NCBI GenBank assembly: GCA_024169445.1
Contig: JALKFA010000001.1
Span: forward strand, 3,410,001-3,474,000
Reading direction: 5' to 3'
DNA length: 64,000 nt
Source: Buttiauxella agrestis ATCC 33320
GTDB taxonomy: Bacteria > Pseudomonadota > Gammaproteobacteria > Enterobacterales > Enterobacteriaceae
Shown: in pieces, positions 49,843 to 58,993 of the stretch
Layout: every line of letters starts with the position of its first letter
How positions within the stretch are numbered: position 1 is the stretch's first letter
Program-made: the position numbers and the translations under genes
The notes under the pieces: model-generated
What the model saw: the letters and a program-made list of their open reading frames with translations, nothing else
The model's database searches: none
Told to the model about the DNA's origin: nothing

Positions 49843-51333
49843 ATGAAACTACTCCGCTGCCTGTTATTCGTAGCCTGGCTGCTGCCGTGTTTCGCTCATG
49901 CCGGAGACGCTGAGGATTTTGCCGCAGCAAACCGCACGCAACAGGCAAAACTGCTGCAAACATGGGCGGCGGCACCGGATGCAAAGCGGTTACCGTTACT
50001 CAACGCTCTGGCGCAAGAAAATCTGGTCATTAACGATAAAAAAGTCCGACTGACTAACCGATTACGCGTTCTTGCAGGCAGCGCACTCGCCAGTCATTGC
50101 CTGATAAGTGACAACGTCACTGAGCGTTTGCAAGCGGCAAAGGCGCTGCAACGCGATGTCCAGCCTGATTTGCTGCCGTTGCTGCAACAAAGGCTGAAAG
50201 CTGAACCGGATGAAAATGTCCGCCACGCGCTGGAAGGCGTGCTGGCACAATTACAACTCGCCAGCACTGACGCAAAAGTGCGTTTAAATGCAGTCGACCT
50301 GCTGAGTCACTCGGCTGACCCCGACACCCAGGCACTACTCAAACCGCTGACGGACGCGCAGACCGAACCCGACGCGCAGGTGCGCAAAGCGGCGAGCGAA
50401 GGGCTGAAAAAAATTCAACACCGTTTAATGCTGGGCGAGATTCTCGGCCAGGCGTTTATGGGGCTGTCGCTGGGTTCCATTTTACTGCTGGCGGCGCTGG
50501 GGTTGGCGATTACCTACGGTTTGCTGGGCGTGATTAATATGGCGCATGGCGAAATGCTGATGTTGGGCGCGTATTCCGCATGGCTGGTGCAAAGCGCTTT
50601 TCAGCAATATGCACCGGCCTGGCTGACGTTTTACCCGATTGTCGCTTTGCCGGTGGCATTTGCCATCACCGCCGGAATCGGCATGGCGCTTGAGCGCACC
50701 GTGATCCGCCATCTTTATGGCCGCCCGCTGGAAACCTTGCTGGCGACGTGGGGCATCAGCCTGATGCTTATCCAGATTGTGCGCATGGTATTTGGTGCGC
50801 AGAACATGGAGGTCGCCAACCCGGCGTGGCTGTCTGGTGGCGTACAAGTGCTGCCAAACCTGATTTTGCCGTGGAACCGCCTGGTGGTGATTGGTTTCGT
50901 GATGCTGGTGTTGCTCTTCACCTGGTTGCTGCTCAATAAAACGCGTCTTGGCATGAATGTGCGAGCCGTGACGCAAAACCGCGCCATGGCCGCCTGCTGC
51001 GGCGTGCCAACCGGGCGCGTGGATATGCTGGCGTTTGGCCTCGGTTCCGGCATTGCAGGTCTTGGTGGTGTGGCGCTTTCTCAGCTTGGTAACGTCGGCC
51101 CGGAACTGGGGCAAGGCTACATCATCGATTCTTTCCTGGTGGTGGTGCTCGGCGGTGTCGGGCAACTGGCGGGAACCGTGGCCGCAGCTTTCGGGCTTGG
51201 GATCTTTAACAAAATACTGGAACCGCAAATTGGCGCGGTGCTGGGCAAAATCCTCATCCTTGTGCTGATTATTCTGTTTATCCAGAAACGACCGCAAGGC
51301 CTGTTCGCCCTGAAAGGGAGGGTTATCGACTGA
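49843..51333 (+). CDS. urtB: Urea ABC transporter permease UrtB
   Basis: 496 residues. There is a signal peptide at 1-20 (LLFVAWLLPCFAHA), then an extracytoplasmic helical domain of about 190 residues with HEAT-like repeats (ASHCLISDNVTERLQAAKAL, VRHALEGVLAQLQ). A LivH-type permease with about eight membrane helices follows (YGLLGVINMAHGEMLMLGAY, GIAGLGGVALSQLGNVGPEL). The long N-terminal domain is usual for UrtB. AGGAG lies 6 bases before the ATG at 49843. The stop TGA overlaps the urtC start. Confidence 0.93.
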   Translation: MKLLRCLLFVAWLLPCFAHAGDAEDFAAANRTQQAKLLQTWAAAPDAKRLPLLNALAQENLVINDKKVRLTNRLRVLAGSALASHCLISDNVTERLQAAKALQRDVQPDLLPLLQQRLKAEPDENVRHALEGVLAQLQLASTDAKVRLNAVDLLSHSADPDTQALLKPLTDAQTEPDAQVRKAASEGLKKIQHRLMLGEILGQAFMGLSLGSILLLAALGLAITYGLLGVINMAHGEMLMLGAYSAWLVQSAFQQYAPAWLTFYPIVALPVAFAITAGIGMALERTVIRHLYGRPLETLLATWGISLMLIQIVRMVFGAQNMEVANPAWLSGGVQVLPNLILPWNRLVVIGFVMLVLLFTWLLLNKTRLGMNVRAVTQNRAMAACCGVPTGRVDMLAFGLGSGIAGLGGVALSQLGNVGPELGQGYIIDSFLVVVLGGVGQLAGTVAAAFGLGIFNKILEPQIGAVLGKILILVLIILFIQKRPQGLFALKGRVID

Positions 51334-52406
51334 TGAGCCAGCCGCTAACGTTAACACTGACCCGCAAAGCACCGCGCATCTCGATGGCGCTGGGTTCGCT
51401 GATGGTGGTGCTGATGCTGACATTGCCGTTTCTGACGCTGTTGCCAGCCAGTCATCCACTGAGTCTTTCGACTTACACGCTGACGCTGGTCGGCAAAATC
51501 CTCTGTTATGCAACTGTCGCGGTTGCGCTGGATTTGGTGTGGGGATACGCCGGGTTATTGTCACTTGGGCATGGCATTTTCTTTGCACTCGGCGGCTACG
51601 CGATGGGCATGTATCTGATGCGTCAGGCCGCAGGCGACGGGCTACCGGCGTTTATGTCGTTCCTTTCCTGGGATCAATTGCCGTGGTTCTGGTGGGGTAC
51701 GCAGCATTTTGCCTGGGCGTTGGCGCTGATTGTCCTGGTGCCGGGGCTGCTCGCGCTGGTGTTTGGTTTCTTTGCCTTCCGCTCAAAAATCAAAGGCGTC
51801 TATTTCTCGATTATGACCCAGGCGCTGACCTACGCCGGAATGCTGCTGTTCTTTCGCAATGAAACTGGCTTTGGTGGCAACAACGGTTTCACTGGCTTTA
51901 CCACTATCTTAGGTATGCCGATTACCGCAACGGGTACGCGCATCGGGCTGTTTATCGCCACGGTTTTGTTGCTGATGGCAAGCCTCGGAATAGGTTTCAC
52001 ATTGGCTCGCAGCAAGTTTGGCCGGGTACTAACCGCGGTGCGCGATGCGGAAAACCGCCTGGTGTTCTGCGGTTATGACCCAAAAGGTTTCAAGCTGCTG
52101 GTGTGGACGCTATCTGCGGTACTTTGCGGGCTGGCGGGGGCGTTGTATGTGCCACAAGTTGGGATTATCAACCCTGGTGAAATGTCGCCAACCAACTCTA
52201 TCGAAGCCGCTATTTGGGTGGCACTCGGCGGGCGCGGCACGCTGATAGGCCCGATCCTTGGCGCAGGTCTGGTGAACGGTGCGAAAAGCTACTTCACCAT
52301 GGCAGTGCCGGAATACTGGCAGCTGTTTCTTGGCCTGATTTTTATCGTCGTCACGCTGTTTTTACCGCGCGGCGTGATTGGCCTGCTGCGTAAAGGAGAG
52401 AAATAA
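51333..52406 (+). CDS. urtC: Urea ABC transporter permease UrtC
   Basis: 357 residues, LivM-type permease with about nine membrane helices. LDLVWGYAGLLSLGHGIFFA and VKGLGG-like NSIEAAIWVALGGRGTLIGP are family signatures. Its ATG overlaps the urtB TGA (TGATG), and its TAA overlaps the urtD ATG (TAATG), showing coupled translation of the three genes. Confidence 0.93.
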   Translation: MSQPLTLTLTRKAPRISMALGSLMVVLMLTLPFLTLLPASHPLSLSTYTLTLVGKILCYATVAVALDLVWGYAGLLSLGHGIFFALGGYAMGMYLMRQAAGDGLPAFMSFLSWDQLPWFWWGTQHFAWALALIVLVPGLLALVFGFFAFRSKIKGVYFSIMTQALTYAGMLLFFRNETGFGGNNGFTGFTTILGMPITATGTRIGLFIATVLLLMASLGIGFTLARSKFGRVLTAVRDAENRLVFCGYDPKGFKLLVWTLSAVLCGLAGALYVPQVGIINPGEMSPTNSIEAAIWVALGGRGTLIGPILGAGLVNGAKSYFTMAVPEYWQLFLGLIFIVVTLFLPRGVIGLLRKGEK

Positions 52407-53203
52407 TGCAACCCGGCGAACCACTTTTTACCCGCCAGCATGAGGCTGACCGCTTCCGCGACCAGACTGACCCGGTACTGATGCTGGAAAACATCAATGT
52501 CAGTTTTGACGGTTTCCAGGCTCTGACGAATTTGTCGCTCAATATTGGCGTTGGCGAATTGCGCTGTGTAATTGGCCCGAACGGTGCCGGAAAAACCACG
52601 CTGATGGATGTGATTACCGGCAAAACCAAACCGCAAAGCGGCAGGGCATTTTACGATCAATCCACCGATTTAATGTGCCTCGAACCGGCAGATATCGCCA
52701 AACGCGGCATTGGCCGCAAATTCCAGAAGCCGACGGTGTTTGAAGCGCTGACGGTGTTTGAAAATCTCGAAATTGCCCAGAAAACTGATAAATCGGTGTG
52801 GGCGAGTTTGCGGGCGAAACTGAATTCTGAGCAGCACGACCGCATCGACGAAATGCTGACAACGCTGCGACTCGCTGCCGAACGCCATCGCAAAGCGGGC
52901 CTGCTTTCCCATGGGCAAAAGCAATTTCTCGAAATCGGCATGTTGCTGGTGCAGGAGCCACATTTGCTGTTGCTGGACGAACCCGCCGCAGGCATGACCG
53001 ATGCGGAAACCGAATATACCGCCGAACTGTTTCGCGGGCTGGCGGGCAAGCATTCGCTGATGGTGGTGGAGCACGATATGGGCTTTGTGGAAACCATTGC
53101 TGACCATGTGACGGTGTTGCATCAGGGGCAGGTGCTGGCGGAAGGTTCACTGCGTGAAGTGCAGGCTAATGAACAGGTGATTGAGGTTTATTTGGGGCGC
53201 TAA
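52406..53203 (+). CDS. urtD: Urea ABC transporter ATP-binding protein UrtD
   Basis: 265 residues, LivG-type ATPase. Walker A is GPNGAGKTT, the signature region is LLSHGQKQFLEIGM (SHGQ instead of SGGQ, as often in UrtD), and Walker B is LLLLDEPAAGMTD. The H-loop is VVEHDMGFV. It couples ATP hydrolysis to urea import with UrtE and the UrtBC permeases. Confidence 0.93.
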   Translation: MQPGEPLFTRQHEADRFRDQTDPVLMLENINVSFDGFQALTNLSLNIGVGELRCVIGPNGAGKTTLMDVITGKTKPQSGRAFYDQSTDLMCLEPADIAKRGIGRKFQKPTVFEALTVFENLEIAQKTDKSVWASLRAKLNSEQHDRIDEMLTTLRLAAERHRKAGLLSHGQKQFLEIGMLLVQEPHLLLLDEPAAGMTDAETEYTAELFRGLAGKHSLMVVEHDMGFVETIADHVTVLHQGQVLAEGSLREVQANEQVIEVYLGR

Positions 53204-53206
53204 ATT

Positions 53207-53318
53207 CATGGTGGAGGACGCTGCGCTTTTCCACCCTACAACTTCATGGTGCATGACGCTTCGTGTTTCCACCCTAAAACTGTCCATGTAGGTCGGATAA
53301 GCGAAGCGTCATCCGACA
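53207..53318. repeat. REP/BIME cluster between urtD and urtE
   Basis: Partial palindromes CATGGTGGAGGACGC and CATGGTGCATGACGC are followed by a full copy, TGTAGGTCGGATAAGC with GCGTCATCCGACA (53286-53318). It lies inside the operon, just before the urtE ribosome-binding site GGGGA. Confidence 0.75.
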
Positions 53319-53335
53319 CAAACTCGGGGATAACT

Positions 53336-54034
53336 ATGCTCATAGTCAACGATCTAAACCAATACTACGGCGGCAGCCATATTCTGCGCGGCGTCTCGTT
53401 TGAAGCAAAGATTGGTGAAGTCACCTGCCTGCTGGGGCGCAATGGCGTGGGGAAAAGCACATTGCTGAAATGCCTGATGGGGTTGATCCCGGCAAAATCC
53501 GGCAGCGTGAACTGGCAGAAAAATAATATCACCAGCCGCAAACCACACCAGCGTGTACAGGCAGGAATTGCCTATGTGCCGCAAGGACGCGAGATTTTCC
53601 CGCGCTTAACGGTCGAAGAAAATCTGCTGATGGGGCTTTCACGTTTTACCGGGCGTGAAGCTAAACAAGTGCCGGAAGAGATTTATCACTTGTTTCCGGT
53701 ACTCAAAGAGATGAAGCAGCGGCGCGGCGGCGATCTTTCCGGTGGCCAACAGCAGCAACTGGCCATTGGCCGTGCGCTGGCCTGTAAACCGCAGTTGCTG
53801 ATTCTGGACGAGCCGACCGAAGGGATACAGCCCTCGGTGATTAAGGAGATCGGTCAGGTTATTAGTAGTTTTGCCGCAAAAGGCGATATGGCTATTTTGC
53901 TGGTCGAACAATTTTATGACTTCGCCGCCGACCTTGCCGACAGCTATTTAGTCATGTCGCGCGGTTCAATCATTCAACGCGGTGCGGGAGCGAATATGGA
54001 AACCGATGGGGTAAGAGGGCTTGTTGCCATTTAA
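53336..54034 (+). CDS. urtE: Urea ABC transporter ATP-binding protein UrtE
   Basis: 232 residues, LivF-type ATPase. Walker A is GRNGVGKST, the signature is LSGGQQQQLAIGRAL, Walker B is LLILDEPTEGIQP, and the end has LLVEQFYDFA. The start is ATG 53336 after GGGGA; an in-frame ATG at 53246 lies in the REP cluster and adds 30 unrelated residues. It is the last gene of the transporter. Confidence 0.93.
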   Translation: MLIVNDLNQYYGGSHILRGVSFEAKIGEVTCLLGRNGVGKSTLLKCLMGLIPAKSGSVNWQKNNITSRKPHQRVQAGIAYVPQGREIFPRLTVEENLLMGLSRFTGREAKQVPEEIYHLFPVLKEMKQRRGGDLSGGQQQQLAIGRALACKPQLLILDEPTEGIQPSVIKEIGQVISSFAAKGDMAILLVEQFYDFAADLADSYLVMSRGSIIQRGAGANMETDGVRGLVAI

Positions 54035-54125
54035 ACCACGGTATGGTCTACAAAAACGGCCACATTTTGGTTCTTTGTGTTGTGCCTTTAGTTGTTTATA
54101 TTCAGGAGACTAATGTCAAAACCTG

Positions 54126-55313
54126 GTGAGGCGTCGCTTGAGTGGATTAAACGAGTATCAACAACCGGTAGGCCATGCTCTGCCAGCCTGGCAGCCGCGC
54201 CCGCGCCCGCAACGTAGGGTGCTGGAAGGGCGCTTTTGCCGCCTCGAACCGCTATCTGACGCACATAGTGCAGATTTGTGGGCCGCATGGAATACGGCGC
54301 AAGATGGCCGTGGCTGGACGTATCTGAGTATTGGGCCGTTTGCTGAGCAACAGCAATTTGCCGACTTTATTGCCAGTGCCGCGCAGAGCAACGACCCGCT
54401 GCACTTTGCGGTTGTCGATTGCCAGAGCGGCAAGGCCTGGGGAACGCTGTCACTAATGCGTATCGACCCGGCGAACGGGGTAGTTGAAGTCGGTTTTGTG
54501 ATGTATTCGCCGTTGCTGCAACGCACTGTTCAGGCTACCGAAGCCCATTATCTGCTGATGAAATATGCCTTTGACCTGGGCTATCGCCGCTATGAATGGA
54601 AATGTGACAGTCTGAATGGCCCATCGCGCCATGCGGCGATCCGCCTTGGCTTCCGTTATGAAGGGTTATTCCGCCAGGCCGTGGTGTACAAGCAGCGCAC
54701 TCGCGATACCGCGTGGTTTTCGATTCTCGATAGCGAATGGCCGCTGATTCAGCAGGCATTTGAAAGCTGGCTTTGCGTTGAGAATATGCCGGATGGCGTG
54801 CAGAAACAGGGGTTGGCGCAGATTCGTGAAAGCCTGAGCCACCATCGGCCAGCCGACAGCAGAAACACGCTGCAAGTCAGAGCACTGGAAGAGGGCGATC
54901 ACGCGGCGTGGGCTGTTTTATGGCAGGGTTATTTGACGTTTTACAACAGCCAGCTCAGTGATGAAATTAGCCAACTGACGTGGCGCAGAATGCTTGACGC
55001 TAACGAACCGATGTTTGCGCTGGGGGCGTTTGACGGGCAGGGGAAAATGGTCGGTTTTACCCATATGGTTTACCACCGAGGCACCTGGTCGGCAGAAGAT
55101 CATTGTTATCTTGAGGATCTGTTTACCGCGCCTGAATCACGCGGCAAAGGCATCGGGCGGGCATTAATCGAAGGGGTTTATCAGCATGCTCAGGCGAAAA
55201 GTTGCCAGCGAGTGTACTGGCATACCCATGAAACCAATGCCGCAGGCCAGGCGTTATATGACAAGTTAGCGGATAAGCCGGGCTTTATTCAGTATCGAAA
55301 AGATTTGGTTTAG
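54126..55313 (+). CDS. Tandem GNAT acetyltransferase (RimL-like plus GNAT)
   Basis: 395 residues with two acetyltransferase domains. Residues about 30-215 are RimJ/RimL-like (RFCRLEPLSDAHSADLW, WGTLSLMRIDPANGVVEVGF, NGPSRHAAIRLGFRYEG). Residues about 245-395 are a second GNAT with an acetyl-CoA loop ESRGKGIGRALIEGVYQHA. The start is uncertain: GTG 54126 or TTG 54138 are in frame, and TTG 54138 has GAGG 6 bases upstream and gives MSGLNEYQQPVG. A well-placed ribosome-binding site and ATG at 54113 are in a different frame. It follows urtE by 91 bases and may belong to the urea operon. Confidence 0.85.
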   Translation: MRRRLSGLNEYQQPVGHALPAWQPRPRPQRRVLEGRFCRLEPLSDAHSADLWAAWNTAQDGRGWTYLSIGPFAEQQQFADFIASAAQSNDPLHFAVVDCQSGKAWGTLSLMRIDPANGVVEVGFVMYSPLLQRTVQATEAHYLLMKYAFDLGYRRYEWKCDSLNGPSRHAAIRLGFRYEGLFRQAVVYKQRTRDTAWFSILDSEWPLIQQAFESWLCVENMPDGVQKQGLAQIRESLSHHRPADSRNTLQVRALEEGDHAAWAVLWQGYLTFYNSQLSDEISQLTWRRMLDANEPMFALGAFDGQGKMVGFTHMVYHRGTWSAEDHCYLEDLFTAPESRGKGIGRALIEGVYQHAQAKSCQRVYWHTHETNAAGQALYDKLADKPGFIQYRKDLV

Positions 55314-55339
55314 CGTAACCCGTTATACGGTTTCGGTTT

Positions 55340-55373
55340 TGTAGGGTGGATAAGCGCAAGCGTCATCCACCAT
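55340..55373. repeat. REP palindrome between convergent GNAT and ydeE genes
   Basis: TGTAGGGTGGATAAGCGCAA with GCGTCATCCACCAT forms one clear palindrome directly adjoining the ydeE stop codon. Confidence 0.85.
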
Positions 55374-56576
55374 TTAATTGAGCACCAACATCGGCTTGGC
55401 CGCCATCCCTTTCACAACCATCAAATAAGCCAGCGCGATGGCGGCCATCAATACCACAAACAGCATATACGGCGGCAACCAGGTCAGCATTAATCCAGTG
55501 AATAGTGGATTACATGCGCCGCCTAACCATCCCAATTGTTGGGCTGAGAAATAGCTGGCTTTCAGTCCCGCTGGGGCAATGTTATCCACCAGCATATATT
55601 CACCAGGGGCGAAGATAAGCTCGCCGAGAGTAAACACCGCCGCCGATAAGCCCCACAACAGTAAGTTGTCGCCGGAAATCATAAAGCCTGCCAGTCCGGC
55701 GATGAAAAATAGCGTGCCGTATGCCATCAGCTTTTTAATGTTATCCGGGCGAATGCGTTTACCAACCATGTATTGAAAAACCACCACCACAAACGCATTC
55801 ACTGGCAGAACCACACCCACCACTTTTTGTGCCAGATCCGAATCAGAGATGGCAATTGCATACTGCGATAAACATGCGGCGAACGAGCCGAAGACCAGCG
55901 AGCCGAGGAACGCCGACAAAGTGAAATACATCAGCGCCTTATCTTTGAGCATTTGCAACGGCGAAAGCCTGACGTTGCTGTCTTGCTGGAGTTCACTCAC
56001 CGGCACGCTATGCACATAACGGCTAATCACGATAAACGGAATGATCGCCGTCAGGCCGGATAACCAGAATGGCAGGTTAGTGCTGTAGAGCACCGCCAGC
56101 GTGCCAATCGGCGGGCCAACCGTCCAACCGATATTGGCGAAGGTGTAATTGAGCGAGAAAATTTTCGGTTTCTGGTGAATTTCCAGCGTGTCAGAAAAAT
56201 AGCCTTTTAGCACCGTCGCAAACACCGAATAAGCGCAGTTAATCAGCGAGTAAAATACCACCACCAGAACGGCGTTATTCACCAGCGGGATCGCGACAAA
56301 TCCGCCGAGAAAAATCACAATCGCCAGCAGCATGTATTTTTTCTTGTCGAACTTATCTGCCAGGATGCCAAACCACAGGCTGAAAACCACCCCAGCGGTG
56401 AGAGCCATCGTCAGCGCCATGCCAATTTCGTTTAACGGCATGTTGTATTGCCGGGAAAGGTAAATGGTCATGAAGGGGAGCGTTAGCCCACGTCCTACGG
56501 TCAGTAACAGTGAGGAGAGCAGTAAAACGCTGATGGAGAGTTGCTTGCCAGAGAAACGCGTTGCTAAAGAAACCAT
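55374..56576 (-). CDS. ydeE: MFS efflux transporter YdeE
   Basis: 400 residues, 12 membrane helices, major facilitator superfamily. It matches E. coli YdeE, reported as a dipeptide exporter, in length and in motifs such as SSLLLTVGRGLTLPFMTIYL, GILADKFDKKKYMLLAI and NPLFTGLMLTWLPP. It lies divergent from eamA as in E. coli. No good ribosome-binding site precedes the ATG. Confidence 0.88.
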   Translation of the reverse strand: MVSLATRFSGKQLSISVLLLSSLLLTVGRGLTLPFMTIYLSRQYNMPLNEIGMALTMALTAGVVFSLWFGILADKFDKKKYMLLAIVIFLGGFVAIPLVNNAVLVVVFYSLINCAYSVFATVLKGYFSDTLEIHQKPKIFSLNYTFANIGWTVGPPIGTLAVLYSTNLPFWLSGLTAIIPFIVISRYVHSVPVSELQQDSNVRLSPLQMLKDKALMYFTLSAFLGSLVFGSFAACLSQYAIAISDSDLAQKVVGVVLPVNAFVVVVFQYMVGKRIRPDNIKKLMAYGTLFFIAGLAGFMISGDNLLLWGLSAAVFTLGELIFAPGEYMLVDNIAPAGLKASYFSAQQLGWLGGACNPLFTGLMLTWLPPYMLFVVLMAAIALAYLMVVKGMAAKPMLVLN

Positions 56577-56766
56577 TTTATCGTTTGTTTTTATTAATGA
56601 TTAATTGGGGGTTATCAGATTTAGCATGAAGATTTGGCAAAGTATAGATGCCGTTTATCAGGGAATGCTTTCTGTATCTAAGCTTTAAAGTGCCAACTGT
56701 ATCTATTCAAACTGTTAGTTTAGCCGTAAATTTTAACAAATTTGTAATATCAACAGAGGTCGAAGT

Positions 56767-57660
56767 ATGACGCGCAAAGATGGACTGCTGGCGATGCTGG
56801 TCGTGGTGGTGTGGGGGCTGAATTTCGTAGTGATCAAAATGGGGCTGCATAATATGCCGCCGCTGTTATTGGCTGGTCTGCGTTTCTTGCTGGTTGCTTT
56901 CCCTGCGTTACTGTTTGTCGCGCGTCCGAAAATTCCTTTTCGCTTGCTGGCCGCTTACGGGCTGACGATCAGCTTTGGGCAGTTTGCATTTTTGTTCAGC
57001 GCCATTAAATTTGGCATGCCTGCGGGGTTGGCTTCACTGGTGCTTCAGGCGCAGGCGTTCTTCACGATTATCCTCGGCGCTTGTGTCTTCAAAGAACGTC
57101 TGCAAGGCAAGCAACTGGCGGGGATTTCCTTAGCTGTTATCGGTGTGCTGGTGCTGATTGAGGGCAGTCTTGGTGGGCAACATGTGGCTTTGCTCGGTTT
57201 TATGCTGACGCTGGCCGCGGCGTTTAGCTGGGCATGCGGCAATATCTTCAATAAGAAAATTATGCAACTGGAGGCGCGTCCGCCAATTATGTCTTTGGTG
57301 GTGTGGAGTGCATTAATTCCGGTACTGCCATTCTTTGCCGCCAGTTTCCTGTTCGATGGGGCAGCCGTGATGTGGCAAAGCCTGATAGCCATTGATATGA
57401 CGACGATTTTGTCGCTGGTTTATCTCGCATTTGTAGCAACAATTGTTGGTTACGGGATTTGGGGAAGTTTGCTGGGGCGCTACGAAACCTGGCGTGTTGC
57501 ACCGTTATCGTTACTGGTGCCGGTTGTCGGGATGGCGAGTGCCGCATGGCTGCTGGGGGAAACCTTGTCGATGACACAGTTAGCGGGGGCGCTGCTGATT
57601 ATGGGCGGATTGTATATTAATGTCTTCGGCTTGCGGGTGCGCAGAACGGTGACGAATTAG
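56767..57660 (+). CDS. eamA: Cysteine/O-acetylserine exporter EamA
   Basis: 297 residues, two EamA domains, ten membrane helices. VVVVWGLNFVVIKMGLHNMP and FMLTLAAAFSWACGNIFNKK are almost as in E. coli EamA (YdeD). AGAGG lies 7 bases before the ATG. Next to marB in convergent orientation, as in E. coli. Confidence 0.94.
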   Translation: MTRKDGLLAMLVVVVWGLNFVVIKMGLHNMPPLLLAGLRFLLVAFPALLFVARPKIPFRLLAAYGLTISFGQFAFLFSAIKFGMPAGLASLVLQAQAFFTIILGACVFKERLQGKQLAGISLAVIGVLVLIEGSLGGQHVALLGFMLTLAAAFSWACGNIFNKKIMQLEARPPIMSLVVWSALIPVLPFFAASFLFDGAAVMWQSLIAIDMTTILSLVYLAFVATIVGYGIWGSLLGRYETWRVAPLSLLVPVVGMASAAWLLGETLSMTQLAGALLIMGGLYINVFGLRVRRTVTN

Positions 57661-57667
57661 TGTGCCG

Positions 57668-57692
57668 GGCGGGTCAGCATTCCAGACCCGCC
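57668..57692. terminator. Hairpin between eamA and marB
   Basis: GGCGGGTC (57668-57675) and GACCCGCC (57685-57692) form an 8-bp GC-rich stem with a 9-base loop between convergent genes. No U-run, so termination strength is unclear. Confidence 0.6.
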
Positions 57693-57702
57693 ATGGTAGA
57701 GA

Positions 57703-57912
57703 TTAGTGGCTGTTGTCGCGGTAATACGGCGTACCCAGCAACTCAGACTTGTCACCCATCATGTGGCTATCGTCAGCACAGTTTTCAGACGCGGGGATAA
57801 TCATGTTGCCATGATTGGCTTGCGTGGCACTGAATTGGGTTGATTGCTCCGCCAGAGCGTTGGTGGAAGCCAGAATCAAAAGCAGGCTTGCCGCGGAGAT
57901 GTAACGTTTCAT
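57703..57912 (-). CDS. marB: MarB, periplasmic protein of the mar operon
   Basis: 69 residues with a signal peptide at about 1-21 (ISAASLLLILASTNALA) and the family end MMGDKSELLGTPYY, matching E. coli MarB. MarB lowers mar operon expression by an unknown route. It is the last gene of marRAB, 52 bases after marA. Confidence 0.9.
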   Translation of the reverse strand: MKRYISAASLLLILASTNALAEQSTQFSATQANHGNMIIPASENCADDSHMMGDKSELLGTPYYRDNSH

Positions 57913-57964
57913 AAATCCTCGGTGTCTGAATCAACAGACGGTTGCATAGCGTTTGTTAACAATA

Positions 57965-58339
57965 TTAATGATTTAGCGGATGAATATACTTTCCTTCACC
58001 ACCTGAACACGCAACGCGGAACCGATGAGGAGGTACAGAAAAGTAATTCTTGAAGGTCCGAGTGAGCGTCTGTTGCGACTCAAACCCATACTGCTCTGCC
58101 AAATAGAGAATCGGCTCGTTGCTTTGTTTCAGCTTGAGGGCGATCTCAGTCAATTTGCGATTGCGGATGTATTGGCCTAATGAATGGCCGGTCTCTTTTT
58201 TAAACATCCGTTGCAGGTGCCACTTCGAGTAGCCCGAACGCTGCGAAACCTTCTCTAGCGACAGAGGGGTTTCCAGGTTTTCTTCAATCCAGTCCAAAAT
58301 GCTTTGAATGGTGATTGAATCATTGTTTCGTCTGGACAT
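57965..58339 (-). CDS. marA: MarA, AraC/XylS-type activator of multidrug resistance genes
   Basis: 124 residues, a single DNA-binding domain with two helix-turn-helix units: [20 protein letters not shown] and [20 protein letters not shown], both nearly as in E. coli MarA. It activates acrAB, tolC, micF and its own operon through marboxes. It lies 20 bases after marR. Confidence 0.96.
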   Translation of the reverse strand: MSRRNNDSITIQSILDWIEENLETPLSLEKVSQRSGYSKWHLQRMFKKETGHSLGQYIRNRKLTEIALKLKQSNEPILYLAEQYGFESQQTLTRTFKNYFSVPPHRFRVACSGGEGKYIHPLNH

Positions 58340-58359
58340 CGTTCACCTCTTTTCAGGTT

Positions 58360-58794
58360 TTACGGCAATACCTTTGTCAGCAGTTGATAAAGTGTGGTCA
58401 CTTCATCTGCTGTCAGGTTTTTAGTCAGTTCTTGATGCAGGTTTTTTCCGACAAGTTGGTGACATTTTTCGCACAATGTTTTCCCTTCCGGAGTCAATCG
58501 TACCAGTACACCGCGTTTGTCGTTGGGATTAGGCAACCGTTCAATCCACCCCTTGCTCAGCAGGCGGTCCAACATGCGAGTTAACGCACCCAGGTCTACT
58601 GATAAGGCTTTTTTCAACTCGACAGGCTGTACGCACTCTTCGCAATAAATGCTGCAAAGCACCTTAAATTGCGTAGCGGTGATATCGAGTGGGGAAAGAT
58701 GATCGTTTAGCAGGCGATCCTTATGTTGGTTAACCATATGAATCAGTCTTCCAAGCGGAATCACCTCGTTAAACAGATCGTTAGTGTTTTTCAC
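58360..58794 (-). CDS. marR: MarR, repressor of the mar operon
   Basis: 144 residues, winged-helix repressor that releases DNA on binding salicylate-like ligands or on oxidation by copper. It starts with GTG at 58794, as in E. coli. The DNA-binding helix and wing are in VDLGALTRMLDRLLSKGWIE and PNDKRGVLVRLTPEG. It has cysteines at several positions, including CSIYCEECVQP around residues 47-55. Confidence 0.96.
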   Translation of the reverse strand: MKNTNDLFNEVIPLGRLIHMVNQHKDRLLNDHLSPLDITATQFKVLCSIYCEECVQPVELKKALSVDLGALTRMLDRLLSKGWIERLPNPNDKRGVLVRLTPEGKTLCEKCHQLVGKNLHQELTKNLTADEVTTLYQLLTKVLP

Positions 58795-58798
58795 TATT

Positions 58799-58894
58799 AT
58801 TGCCCAGGCAAGTATATTTAATCACGGCAGATATTATTGCTCAGGCAAGCATATGTCAACGTTATGAATATGTGATGACACAAATAGCTAAAAC
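58799..58894 (-). promoter_or_regulatory. marO: marRAB promoter, two MarR sites and marbox
   Basis: On the minus strand TTGACA (58854-58859) and TAATAT (58831-58836) are 17 bp apart, a near-consensus sigma-70 promoter. MarR sites are ATTGCCCAGGCAAGTAT at 58799-58815, near the GTG start, and ATTGCTCAGGCAAGCAT at 58837-58853, inside the promoter. Upstream of the promoter, ATGACACAAATAGCTAAAAC (58875-58894) fits the marbox consensus at nearly all fixed positions. The arrangement equals that of E. coli marO. Confidence 0.93.
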
Positions 58895-58946
58895 GGTTCA
58901 ACTGTTAACATACATACAGTTCTGTAACGAATGCGTGAAGGGTGAC

Positions 58947-58955
58947 TGCTATACT
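58947..58955 (+). promoter_or_regulatory. Extended -10 element for marC
   Basis: TGCTATACT on the plus strand is an extended -10 box about 39 bases before the marC ATG. No good -35 element is visible. Confidence 0.45.
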
Positions 58956-58993
58956 CTGAATCGCGAAAAGTCACTGCAATTAAGGGTTAGAAG

